A stretch of DNA of 64,000 nt from Hyphomicrobiales bacterium (GTDB lineage: Bacteria; Pseudomonadota; Alphaproteobacteria; Rhizobiales; Rhizobiaceae). Within the stretch, counting starts at the first letter, position 1. Every line of letters begins with the position of its first letter. Position numbers and translations under genes: made by a program. Location of the stretch: the NCBI GenBank assembly GCA_900469955.1, contig UBYX01000033.1, positions 62,001 through 126,000 on the forward strand. Direction: 5' to 3'. Shown piece after piece: positions 9,392 to 17,370 of the stretch. The notes under the pieces are model-generated. The model was not told the DNA's origin. It saw nothing but the letters and a program-made list of their open reading frames with translations, and did not search any database.

Positions 9392-10411
9392 CTAGCCGAG
9401 GGTCTTGCCGACCGCCTTTTCCAGGATCGCCCAGGCTTCATCCCCATACTTGGCTTTCCAATCCTTGTAGAAGTTGGCGCTACGGAGCTTTTCCTGGAAG
9501 AGCGCACCGTCCGGCTTGTTGAACTTCATGCCCTTGCTCTCCAGCTCGGCCTGGACCGTGGCGTTCAGCGCCATGACGTCCTTGCGCTGCTGTTCGGCTG
9601 CCGCATTGAAATGCTTGGAGACGATCTGCCGCAGGTCTTCCGGCAACGCCTGCCAGGAGCGGCGGTTAAGCAGGATCCAGAATCCGTCCCACATATGGTT
9701 CGTCAGCGAGACATATTTCTGCACCTCGTAGAGCTTCGCGGTCGCAAGGATGGCAAGCGGATTTTCCTGACCGTCAACGATGCCGGTCTGCAGCGCCGTA
9801 TAAGTCTCGGCGAAATTGATCGAGGCTGGCGCCGAGCCGAATGCAGTAAACATGGAGGTCCAGAGCGGACTGACCGGTACCCGGATCTTGAACCCTTCGA
9901 GGCTCTTCGGAGTCTCGATCGGCCCCTTGGACGAGGTGATCTGACGGAAGCCGTTGTCCCAGATCTTTTCAAGCGTCAGCAGACCCTTCTTCTCGATCTC
10001 GCCGCGGACGTATTTGCCGAGGTCGCCGTCCATCGCCGGCCAGACCTGATCGTAGCTGGGGAACGCGAACCCTACCCCATTGAGCGACGCATTCGGGACA
10101 AGTGTCGAAAGAATGATCGGCGACAGGCTGAACATTTCGACGCCGCCCGACCGCACCTGGCTCAGCATGTCCGTATCGGCGCCGAGCTGGCTCGAGGGAA
10201 AGATGTTGATCGCCATGCGACCGCCGCTCTCCTCCTGAATCTTCGCCACCGCTTCCTTGGCGCGAATGTTCATCGGGTGGGTCAGCGCCTGGTTGTTCGC
10301 GAACTTGTAGGTGAATTCAGCGGCATTCGCCGGCCGCGTGCGGATCGAAAATGTGGTGGCGAGACCGGTCGTGGCCGCACCTAAAAGAAGCGTTCTGCGA
10401 TTGACGTTCAT
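9392..10411 (-). CDS. TRAP transporter substrate-binding protein, DctP family
   Basis: A 339-residue periplasmic binding protein of the DctP family. The ATG at 10411 is preferred because GGAGGAGG lies 6-7 bases upstream and it opens a typical exported N-terminus (MNVNRRTLLLGAATTG...), with a twin-arginine-like RR and a hydrophobic core ending near ANA. Family hallmarks include ALTHPMNIRAKEAV near the start and the central GFKIRVP segment with its conserved substrate-binding Arg. It captures an organic acid for the DctQM membrane unit encoded 44 bp upstream on the same strand. The acid is unknown; the neighbouring CoA ligase suggests a carboxylate that is then activated. Confidence 0.87.
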   Translation of the reverse strand: MNVNRRTLLLGAATTGLATTFSIRTRPANAAEFTYKFANNQALTHPMNIRAKEAVAKIQEESGGRMAINIFPSSQLGADTDMLSQVRSGGVEMFSLSPIILSTLVPNASLNGVGFAFPSYDQVWPAMDGDLGKYVRGEIEKKGLLTLEKIWDNGFRQITSSKGPIETPKSLEGFKIRVPVSPLWTSMFTAFGSAPASINFAETYTALQTGIVDGQENPLAILATAKLYEVQKYVSLTNHMWDGFWILLNRRSWQALPEDLRQIVSKHFNAAAEQQRKDVMALNATVQAELESKGMKFNKPDGALFQEKLRSANFYKDWKAKYGDEAWAILEKAVGKTLG

Positions 10412-10455
10412 GAAATCCTCCTCCGATTTCAGTTCCCGGTTATGTGTTTTCAGCC

Positions 10456-12342
10456 TCACAAAAAGGCCGTGGAAAAATAAGGTACTGCTGCGATCACCAG
10501 AAGGCCGATCATCAGCGCGCCGATATAGGGCCAGATCGCCTTCATGGCTTCGTCCGGCGAAACATTGCCGATTTTGCATGCGATATAGAAACCGATGCCG
10601 ATCGGAGGTGTCATAAGGCCAATATTCATCGCCGTCACAACCACCATGGAATAGTGAATGTCGTTGATTCCGAGCGAGCGAGCGACCGGAAACATGATCG
10701 GCGCCATCAGCACGATCGCCGGCAGCCCCTCGAGCACGCAGCCGAGCACCAGAAAGATGAGGATGGTGACGCCCATGAACGTCATCCAGCCGCCCGGCAG
10801 ATCCTGCACCGCTTCGACAAGCTGAGCAGCAAATCCGGTCTGCGTCAGCGCCCAGGCCATGGCCGAGGCTGCACCCAGGATCATCAGGATCGCGCCGGAA
10901 AGCGCCGCAGTCTCAACCAGCATTGAATAAAGCCGGCCGTAGCTGATGCCGCCATAAAGCACCACGCCGATGATCATGGCGTAAAGCACCGCGATGGTCG
11001 AAACCTCGGTCGCGGTTGCAATCCCCTCACCGACAGCGGTGCGGATCAGGAAAGGCAGCACGAGGGCCGGCGCTGCGATCAGAAGGGCTTTCTTGATAAC
11101 CGGCAAGGGTGCCCGGCGCACGCCAGCCATGGATTCATGCCGCGATTTCCAGCGAGCGAGGACGGCAAGCACCAGAAGCAGCACCATTGCGATTGCAAAG
11201 CCGGATGTGAACAGGCCCGCGATGGAAACTCCGGCTGCCGATCCCAGCACGATCAGCACGATGGAAGGTGGCACGGTCTCTGCCATCGCCGCACCGGTGG
11301 CGAGCAAGGCAATCATCTCCGGCGGCTTGTGACCGCGCCGTTTCATCTCTGGAAACAGCGCCGGCGCCACCGTCGCCATGTCCGATACCTTGGAACCGGA
11401 AATGCCGGAGACGAGAAAAAGCGAACCGAGCAACACATAGGACATGCCGGCGCGAACATGCCCGAGCAGCGAAGCCAAAAATTCGACGATTGCCTTGCCC
11501 ATACCGGTCGCGTCCAGAATGCAGCCAAGAAGGACGAAGATCGGCACGGAGAGCAGGATGATGCTCGACATGCCTTCGTCGATGCGGCCGATCATCACGA
11601 AGACCGGCACGGACGTGGTAAAGGAGAGGAAGGCGAGCGTTCCAAGGCCGAAGCAGAAGGCTATCGGCACGCCGAGCACCAGAAACAATCCCACGAAGCC
11701 GACCAGGAAGATCGGAATATTCCAGTTGCCGATCTGCTTGAGGCTGGGTCCGGTGAGCCACAGGAGACCTGTGATTGCCGCGATCAGGACAACACTGCCG
11801 GCAATGCGCCTGAGGCTTGAACCTCTGAGCCCCTTGGCCAGCGCCAGGATCAGCATCAGGGCAACACCGACGGGCAAGGCCGCGGCCCGAAAGCTCATCG
11901 GGATATTGAGCGCAGCAGAGGTAATGAAGGATTCTTCGACGGCATATTCGTAGGCAGGCAGCAGCATCGCCCCCAGGAACAGCGCCATCAACAGCATCGT
12001 CAGGGTATGGGCCAGGCCCTGCAGCCGATCGGGCAGCATGCCCACAAACAGGGTAAGCCTCAGATGCTCATTGCGGTCGACCGCCATGGCGGCTCCGAGC
12101 ATTGCAAGCCACAGGAATGAAATCGAGGCGACCTCGTCGATCCAGACGATGGGCAGCGAAAAGACATAACGGGAAACGACTCCCGTCAGAAGCAGCCCGA
12201 TCACCGCCACGAGCAGCAGTGCCGCCACCCACTCGACGGGTCGCATCCAGACCGATCCGCGTTGCTGCGGCGCTACTCCTTCGAGGCCGGCAAGCAACGA
12301 AGCCTCATCCATAGAGCCGATCGCATTGTTGGCTGCCGTCAA
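10456..12342 (-). CDS. TRAP transporter permease, fused DctQ-DctM
   Basis: A 628-residue membrane protein in which the small (DctQ, about residues 30-185, four helices) and large (DctM, about 205-628, about twelve helices) TRAP subunits are joined. The DctM part begins near IPIFLVGFVGLFLVLGVPIA and has the SGSKVSDMATVAPALFPEM segment typical of the family. The likely start is a TTG at 12342, because GGAGGAGGG lies about 6-7 bases upstream; an in-frame ATG ten codons later has no such site. It drives sodium- or proton-coupled uptake of the ligand bound by the DctP protein encoded next to it. Confidence 0.88.
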   Translation of the reverse strand: MTAANNAIGSMDEASLLAGLEGVAPQQRGSVWMRPVEWVAALLLVAVIGLLLTGVVSRYVFSLPIVWIDEVASISFLWLAMLGAAMAVDRNEHLRLTLFVGMLPDRLQGLAHTLTMLLMALFLGAMLLPAYEYAVEESFITSAALNIPMSFRAAALPVGVALMLILALAKGLRGSSLRRIAGSVVLIAAITGLLWLTGPSLKQIGNWNIPIFLVGFVGLFLVLGVPIAFCFGLGTLAFLSFTTSVPVFVMIGRIDEGMSSIILLSVPIFVLLGCILDATGMGKAIVEFLASLLGHVRAGMSYVLLGSLFLVSGISGSKVSDMATVAPALFPEMKRRGHKPPEMIALLATGAAMAETVPPSIVLIVLGSAAGVSIAGLFTSGFAIAMVLLLVLAVLARWKSRHESMAGVRRAPLPVIKKALLIAAPALVLPFLIRTAVGEGIATATEVSTIAVLYAMIIGVVLYGGISYGRLYSMLVETAALSGAILMILGAASAMAWALTQTGFAAQLVEAVQDLPGGWMTFMGVTILIFLVLGCVLEGLPAIVLMAPIMFPVARSLGINDIHYSMVVVTAMNIGLMTPPIGIGFYIACKIGNVSPDEAMKAIWPYIGALMIGLLVIAAVPYFSTAFL

Positions 12343-12550
12343 AATTCACCCTCCTCCAAACAGGCGAACGCCGAGGTCGAAGGGAACGCATCTCGCGTAC
12401 TGAAACGCAACGCCTCCTCAGCGCGTCGCTGCTTCCTCCCCGCCTCAGGCTCCTCCAGCCTTATGGCAGTCCACTTTCTGGACCTTGTTCTTTCCGAACC
12501 TGCGGGAGAGTGCGTGAGCTTTGGCAAGTAGGCAAGCACAAAATCAGAAC

Positions 12551-12569
12551 TGAGAAAGAAATCTTCTCA
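12551..12569. promoter_or_regulatory. Inverted repeat upstream of the TRAP operon
   Basis: In the 271-bp gap between the TRAP permease start (12342) and the SDR end (12614), TGAGAA (12551-12556) and TTCTCA (12564-12569) form an inverted repeat around a 7-base spacer. It could be an IclR operator for the TRAP genes or part of a terminator for the SDR. No further evidence separates the two. Confidence 0.3.
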
Positions 12570-12613
12570 TTAGGTTCATATCATGGAACACAAGAAACAT
12601 AGCTGAATACGCT

Positions 12614-13417
12614 TCAGCTAATGCTGCCGGAAACCGTAACATGCAGACCTCCGTCAACCGGAAGCTCAACACCCGTAATGTACTTGGCCTCGTCAGAGGC
12701 AAGAAAAACAGACGCCCAGGCGATATCCCAGCCGTCTCCCTGCTTCTTCATAGGCGCAAGAGCGTCGCGTTTGGCCTTCATCTCGTCCGCCGAACCGTAA
12801 TAGCCGCTGATCTGTTTCTGGATGTGGGGCGTATCCATGACGCCGGGAAGAATCGTGTTCGCTCGAATGCCCTTGGCAGCATATTCAATTGCGATGGCTC
12901 GCGTGAAGTGATTGAGGCCGGCCTTGGATGCATAATATGAAACATACGGGTATCCGGTCCACCTGATGGATGCGAGCGAGGAGATGTTGATAATCGCACC
13001 GCCTCCCTGCCGCTCCATGATCGGCAGGACCGCCTTGCAGGTCAGGAACGCGCTGGTCAGATTGACATCGATCACCCGCCGCCAGCTTTCCTCGGTCGCC
13101 TCGGCGGCACCGCCGGGAAGATTGATCCCGACATTGTTGTGCAGCACATCGATGCGACCAAACTGCTCCATCGCCTTTTCGACTACGGCAGCGATGTCAT
13201 CGGATTTCGTCACATCGGCGGCAAGCGCCAGACCGACACCACCCTCGGACTTGATCACCTCAAGCGTATTCTCGGCCGCATCCCGGTTGACGTCGACACA
13301 TACGACGCTCCCGCCTTCACGAGCGTAGGCAACTGCCGCCGCCTTGCCGTTCCCGAAGCCCGGGCCTACCGACCCCGCGCCGAACACGACGACGACCTTG
13401 TTCTTCATGCGATCCAT
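12614..13417 (-). CDS. SDR family oxidoreductase
   Basis: A 267-residue short-chain dehydrogenase. Its glycine-rich cofactor motif is unusual (GAGSVGPGFGNGKA in place of TGxxxGIG), but NNVG, the catalytic Ser in NISSLAS, and the Tyr-x-x-x-Lys pair in YYASK are present. The C-terminus ends ITGVELPVDGGL. The ATG at 13417 has GGGAGGAA upstream; an ATG three codons later is possible. It lies upstream of the TRAP genes on the same strand with a 271-bp gap and may be the first gene of the same regulon. The substrate is unknown. Confidence 0.87.
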   Translation of the reverse strand: MDRMKNKVVVVFGAGSVGPGFGNGKAAAVAYAREGGSVVCVDVNRDAAENTLEVIKSEGGVGLALAADVTKSDDIAAVVEKAMEQFGRIDVLHNNVGINLPGGAAEATEESWRRVIDVNLTSAFLTCKAVLPIMERQGGGAIINISSLASIRWTGYPYVSYYASKAGLNHFTRAIAIEYAAKGIRANTILPGVMDTPHIQKQISGYYGSADEMKAKRDALAPMKKQGDGWDIAWASVFLASDEAKYITGVELPVDGGLHVTVSGSIS

Positions 13418-13572
13418 GCGTTATTCCTCCCAGCCGCCCTCCAGGCAGCGAGACGGAACTTAGGCACCTCCGGGCCGCCGGTCCATGTTCAATCACGAAC
13501 AGGATATGTTCGGAAACGTGCCTGCTTACCCGCTTGGGCTGAGGCCAGCTGCCGAAGCATTTGCCGCAATCG

Positions 13573-14163
13573 TTATTTCCGCTCAGTGTCCGAAGTCTCG
13601 AAAGCACCTTTGGCCAGACGTATAGCGTGATCACGGATATCCTTCGGCCACGCAGCCGTCAGGCCTTCAAACCGGTCAGCCTGTCCTGCATAGAGGGCTC
13701 GAGCCGCCTCTTCGTAACCCGGCTGATCGCCAGCAAGGGCCTGCATGAAACGATCGGCAGCCTCCTGAGCCTGTCGCTTCCGACTGTCGGCGTCGCCGGC
13801 AGCCCGCGCGGCCTCGACGAGCTTGCGCAATGCCACGGACGCGCCTCCCGGTTGCCGATTGAGCCATTCCCAATGCCGCGGTAACAGCGTCACTTCACGC
13901 GCGACGACGCCGAGCTTCGGACGGCCCGGCCGCCGTTCCGCCGGCTCAACGGGATCCTCGTTGTCCTTCGGCAGACGCGCGAGGCATTCCTCGAGATCCC
14001 CACGCAGGTCGAGATCGACGAGCCGTCCAGTGACGTCGTCAAAGATCAGAACTCCGCTTACATGCCGGGCTTTCAACACGGTGACAACCTCGGCTGGCGA
14101 GCCGCCTGTGATGCGTTTATCGCCTTGAAAGGCCGTCCAGCCGAGCTTCACCCGTTTCTCCAT
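13573..14163 (-). CDS. DUF2239 family protein
   Basis: A 196-residue soluble protein matching the DUF2239 pattern: an N-terminal segment with FQGDKRITGG and VLIFDDVTGR, then a P-rich RRPGRPKLGVVAREVTLLPRHWEWL motif and a helical C-terminal half. The RPGRPKLGV...TLLPRHWEWL block resembles a short DNA-binding or AT-hook-like stretch, but the function is unknown. It stands alone between the SDR and the acyltransferase, with 155 bp and 36 bp gaps. No operon partner suggests a role. Confidence 0.75.
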   Translation of the reverse strand: MEKRVKLGWTAFQGDKRITGGSPAEVVTVLKARHVSGVLIFDDVTGRLVDLDLRGDLEECLARLPKDNEDPVEPAERRPGRPKLGVVAREVTLLPRHWEWLNRQPGGASVALRKLVEAARAAGDADSRKRQAQEAADRFMQALAGDQPGYEEAARALYAGQADRFEGLTAAWPKDIRDHAIRLAKGAFETSDTERK

Positions 14164-14199
14164 CGCTTCGGGTGAATTTATCCGGGTAAAACAGCAGGG

Positions 14200-15288
14200 T
14201 CAATCAGCTTGAACCGCCCGCTGCTTCAAACGCGACAGCCCATCCTCGAGCCGCTGCGCGAATTGCACAATGGCTCGCCGCGCTGTCGGCTCGATACCCT
14301 TGGCGATCAACCATGACAGGAGGAGTAGGGACGCAACCAATGCGATGCCGACAATCCACCGATTATCGTCGGTGCCGAAATGGGCAAAGACTGCGTAACC
14401 AATATTCTGGTGGAGCAGATAAAGGGGATAGGTCAGCCCTCCAAGGCCCATTGCCCACCCCCTAGAAATCCGCAGTGACGGCGAAAGAGCGGCAATGGCC
14501 ATTGCCGCAAGCGCTGCCGGACCTATAAGCGCAAGACCGATGACGTGCCGGCTCAGGCCGTAGGTTTCGACGAAATCCGGTTCAGTCAGGAAAGGGGTGA
14601 CTATGGCCCAGATGGCCGCCAAGCCAAGCACGCCGAGATTTGCAGCCGAACGGTGCTGTTGGGTCTTGTAGAGCACCAACCCGAACGCGAAGTAACCGGA
14701 ATATTCCGTGATCAGTAGTTTCTGGAGAACTCCGCTCCCGAGAGCGATTTCATTGCAGACGGAAACGGCAAGCCACGACAGCACCAATATACGCCAGCCA
14801 CGGTCGAAAAGGCCTATTGCAATCAGCAGAAACACCCAGCCGTAGAAGATGATTTCGTAGGCAATCGTCCAATAGGCACCGTCGAGGAAAGGCTGGCCGA
14901 GCGCTCTCGACAGTATGACGGCATGCGCCATCCACTGTTCAAGCGTCGGGGGCTGGAGGGCGGGCACGGGCCAGATGGTCAGAACGATGGCGGTAATCGT
15001 CGCGCAAACGAGAAAAGTCGGCCACAGCCTGGCCACCCGCCCAACTGCAAATTCGTAAGCCGAACGTCCTTCCGCCGACATTGCGATGACATAACCGGAG
15101 ATAGCGAAGAAGATCAGGAGGCCGATGTCGAACCACATAGCCAGGGGGGCGAGTTCCGGAAAACCGATGCCGCCACCCTCACCGGAAATCTGCATGCGGA
15201 ATCCATAGTGGAACAGCAGCACCATCAATGCCGAAATGAAGCGCAGCAAATCCAGGTTAAGGATGCGTGGCGTCTTCACACTCGTCAT
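14200..15288 (-). CDS. Acyltransferase family 3 membrane protein
   Basis: A 362-residue protein with about ten hydrophobic segments and the N-terminal motif LNLDLLRFISALMVLLFHYGFR, which contains the R and H residues of the acyltransferase-3 family (OatA/NodX-like). Such proteins transfer acetyl or other acyl groups to cell-surface sugars from the inner membrane. The ATG at 15288 is chosen because GAGG lies 5 bases upstream; a GTG five codons earlier also opens the frame. It is transcribed divergently from the MBL-fold gene across about 190 bp. No glycan genes are nearby, so the acceptor is unknown. Confidence 0.82.
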   Translation of the reverse strand: MTSVKTPRILNLDLLRFISALMVLLFHYGFRMQISGEGGGIGFPELAPLAMWFDIGLLIFFAISGYVIAMSAEGRSAYEFAVGRVARLWPTFLVCATITAIVLTIWPVPALQPPTLEQWMAHAVILSRALGQPFLDGAYWTIAYEIIFYGWVFLLIAIGLFDRGWRILVLSWLAVSVCNEIALGSGVLQKLLITEYSGYFAFGLVLYKTQQHRSAANLGVLGLAAIWAIVTPFLTEPDFVETYGLSRHVIGLALIGPAALAAMAIAALSPSLRISRGWAMGLGGLTYPLYLLHQNIGYAVFAHFGTDDNRWIVGIALVASLLLLSWLIAKGIEPTARRAIVQFAQRLEDGLSRLKQRAVQAD

Positions 15289-15478
15289 CGAGACCTCGGT
15301 CACCGGTTAGTTTGCGGCATCTTAAGGAACGAGCCTTTGAAAACCGTGAATCGATCGAGAAGAATATGAACAATCCAGCCCGGCGGTCTTTCGCAAGCAA
15401 TGACTTCCCTTTCCGCCGTGAATATCGTTTCCTCCTGGTTTGCGAACGGATTCGGTCAGGATATCGAGGAGGATTCTC

Positions 15479-16288
15479 ATGACGATCTTGGTTTGCTCCG
15501 CCTGTGGCACCTCTTTCGATGACGGAGAGCACCTGAAAACATGCCGGATCTGCGCTGACGAACGGCAATATGTGCCAGCCTCCGGGCAAGCCTGGACCAC
15601 GCCGGAAAAACTTGCTCTGGCTCACCGCAATACCTGGCTTCAACTCGAGCCGGGACTGATGGCGATCCAGACTGTCCCGGCCTTCGCCATCAACCAACGC
15701 GCGCTGCTTCTGCGTACGCCGGCCGGAAACGTGCTCTGGGATTGCATTGCTCTCCTTGACGAAGCAACCAAAGCAATCATCGACGCGCTTGGGGGTCTGA
15801 GTGCGATTGCCATCTCGCACCCTCATTACTATACGACGATGCAGGATTGGGCCGCTGCGTTCGACGCTCCGATTTACCTTCACGCCGCGGACAAGGAATG
15901 GGTCTGCCGCCCTTCCGATTACATCCGCTTTTGGGAAGAGGATGCTCTCGTCCTCTCCTCCGCCGTCACGCTTGTTCATGGCGGCGGCCATTTCGCCGGC
16001 GGCACGGTGCTTCACTGGACAGGCGAGGATGGACAGGGCGTGCTGCTCGCCGGAGACATCGTCCAGGTGACCCCCGGGGCCGATCACGTGTCATTCATGT
16101 GGAGTTACCCGAACATGCTGCCGCTCAGCGCCGAGGAAGTAATGGACGTCGCCGAACGATTGGCACCATGGCCTTTCGAGCGAATCTACGGGGCCTTTTC
16201 TCACCAGAATGTGCGGCAAGCCGGGCAGGATATCGTGGCGCGCTCCGCGCGCCGCTATATCGATCGGATCAAGAGCCTCAGTCGGTGA
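15479..16288 (+). CDS. MBL-fold metallo-hydrolase with N-terminal zinc-ribbon-like segment
   Basis: A 269-residue protein starting at the ATG at 15479 behind GAGGAGG. Residues about 5-33 hold two CxxC pairs (CSAC...CRIC) like a small zinc ribbon. The remainder follows the metallo-beta-lactamase order: SHPHYY in the HxHxDH position (the Asp-His pair is absent), HGGGHFAGG, LLAGDIVQV and a late ShQN segment. The family is seen widely but has no fixed substrate. The altered first metal motif suggests a changed metal site. It stands alone on the plus strand between two minus-strand blocks. Confidence 0.75.
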   Translation: MTILVCSACGTSFDDGEHLKTCRICADERQYVPASGQAWTTPEKLALAHRNTWLQLEPGLMAIQTVPAFAINQRALLLRTPAGNVLWDCIALLDEATKAIIDALGGLSAIAISHPHYYTTMQDWAAAFDAPIYLHAADKEWVCRPSDYIRFWEEDALVLSSAVTLVHGGGHFAGGTVLHWTGEDGQGVLLAGDIVQVTPGADHVSFMWSYPNMLPLSAEEVMDVAERLAPWPFERIYGAFSHQNVRQAGQDIVARSARRYIDRIKSLSR

Positions 16289-16358
16289 CAGACAATTTGC
16301 GGACGCCGAGGCGTCGCATGGCTAGGGCTGCTACTGATGCCCCATCCGCCTGATAACA

Positions 16359-17282
16359 TCACGGCGCAACGATGCGTTCGTCGGCGAGCTGTTCATTCAT
16401 CCATTCGGCGCCCGCACGGATGCCGCCCAGCGGGAAGACATGGATGCGATCGATCAGGCTTTCCGGATGAGCCGCTTTGTATTCGGCGATATCGGTCAGC
16501 AAATCGGTGGGTTCATACGGCACCAGCAGCTTGCTGAGATCCATCGCCCGCCGCTGCAATACGCCGAGCGAGGGGCCGACGCCGCAGGAGATCGCAAACT
16601 TGATCAGTGTCTGCAGCTTGGTCGGTCCGGCGATCCCCAGATGAATAGGCAGCTTGATGCCGGCCGCAGCAATCCGCTCGGCCCAGGCAATCACGGGTTT
16701 AGCCTCAAAAGCAAACTGGGTAACGATCGCCATCTCGGCATCGGTGCGCTCGGAATAGGCCTGCTTGAACTGCAATGCTTCGTCCACGATCTTCGAACCA
16801 CCGTTGGTATCTATGTCCTTGTTGCCTTCCGGATGACCGGCGACATGCAGGCGCTTGAAACCGTAGCGATCGAAAAGACCGGATTCGATAAGCTGGATCG
16901 AGCTGTCGAAATCGCCGGCCGGCGTCGTCACGCCGCCGCCGAGCAGCAAGGCCTGATCGACGCCTGCCTCGTTTCTGTAGCGCTTGATCCAGTCCTCGAG
17001 TGTCGCAGCACTTGGAATGATGCGGGAGGGGAAGTGCGGCATCACCGCAAAACCGTCATTGGCCAGGCGCTTGGCCGTCGAAACCATGTCTTCGATCGGC
17101 GTGCCGTCGATATGAGCGATGTAGACGCGGGTGCCCTTTGGCAGAAGACTCCTGAAGTCGTCTATCTTGGCTGCCGTCCGCGGCATGACTTCGATGGAAT
17201 AGCCGGCGATGAGATCCCTGAAGCCGGCTGGTTCGAGGGATTTTTCCTCCTGCTTTCCCCTGAAAAGATTCAAAAGTGCCAT
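16359..17282 (-). CDS. Methylenetetrahydrofolate reductase-like protein
   Basis: A 307-residue TIM-barrel protein of the MetF/methylenetetrahydrofolate reductase superfamily, recognisable from SIEVMPRTAAKID near the N-terminus, the VYIAHIDG and MPHFPSR segments, LLLGGG and HLGIAGP. The ATG at 17282 has GGGGGAGGA upstream. It lies 88 bp downstream of the folate-dependent O-demethylase gene. In Sphingobium SYK-6 a metF gene accompanies ligM to handle the methyl-tetrahydrofolate made by O-demethylation, and the same job is likely here. Typical MetF flavin contacts cannot be verified by eye. Confidence 0.8.
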   Translation of the reverse strand: MALLNLFRGKQEEKSLEPAGFRDLIAGYSIEVMPRTAAKIDDFRSLLPKGTRVYIAHIDGTPIEDMVSTAKRLANDGFAVMPHFPSRIIPSAATLEDWIKRYRNEAGVDQALLLGGGVTTPAGDFDSSIQLIESGLFDRYGFKRLHVAGHPEGNKDIDTNGGSKIVDEALQFKQAYSERTDAEMAIVTQFAFEAKPVIAWAERIAAAGIKLPIHLGIAGPTKLQTLIKFAISCGVGPSLGVLQRRAMDLSKLLVPYEPTDLLTDIAEYKAAHPESLIDRIHVFPLGGIRAGAEWMNEQLADERIVAP

Positions 17283-17335
17283 TGTCGATCCTCCCCCGTC
17301 TAATCCGAATGCCCCCCGACCGAGATGAACGGAGC

Positions 17336-17364
17336 GGCGTGCGAGACCTATGTTCTCGCACGCC
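17336..17364. other. Intercistronic stem-loop between O-demethylase and MetF-like genes
   Basis: An 11-bp perfect stem (GGCGTGCGAGA at 17336-17346 pairing with TCTCGCACGCC at 17354-17364) encloses a 7-base loop in the 88-bp gap. There is no T-run on the minus-strand side, so it is more likely a processing or mRNA-stability element, or a weak attenuator, than a strong terminator. Confidence 0.6.
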
Positions 17365-17370
17365 TGAAAC

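Noticed and set aside
16299..16319. Imperfect hairpin after the MBL-fold gene
   Set aside because: The stem is only about five contiguous pairs with a bulge and no T-run, too weak to call a terminator.
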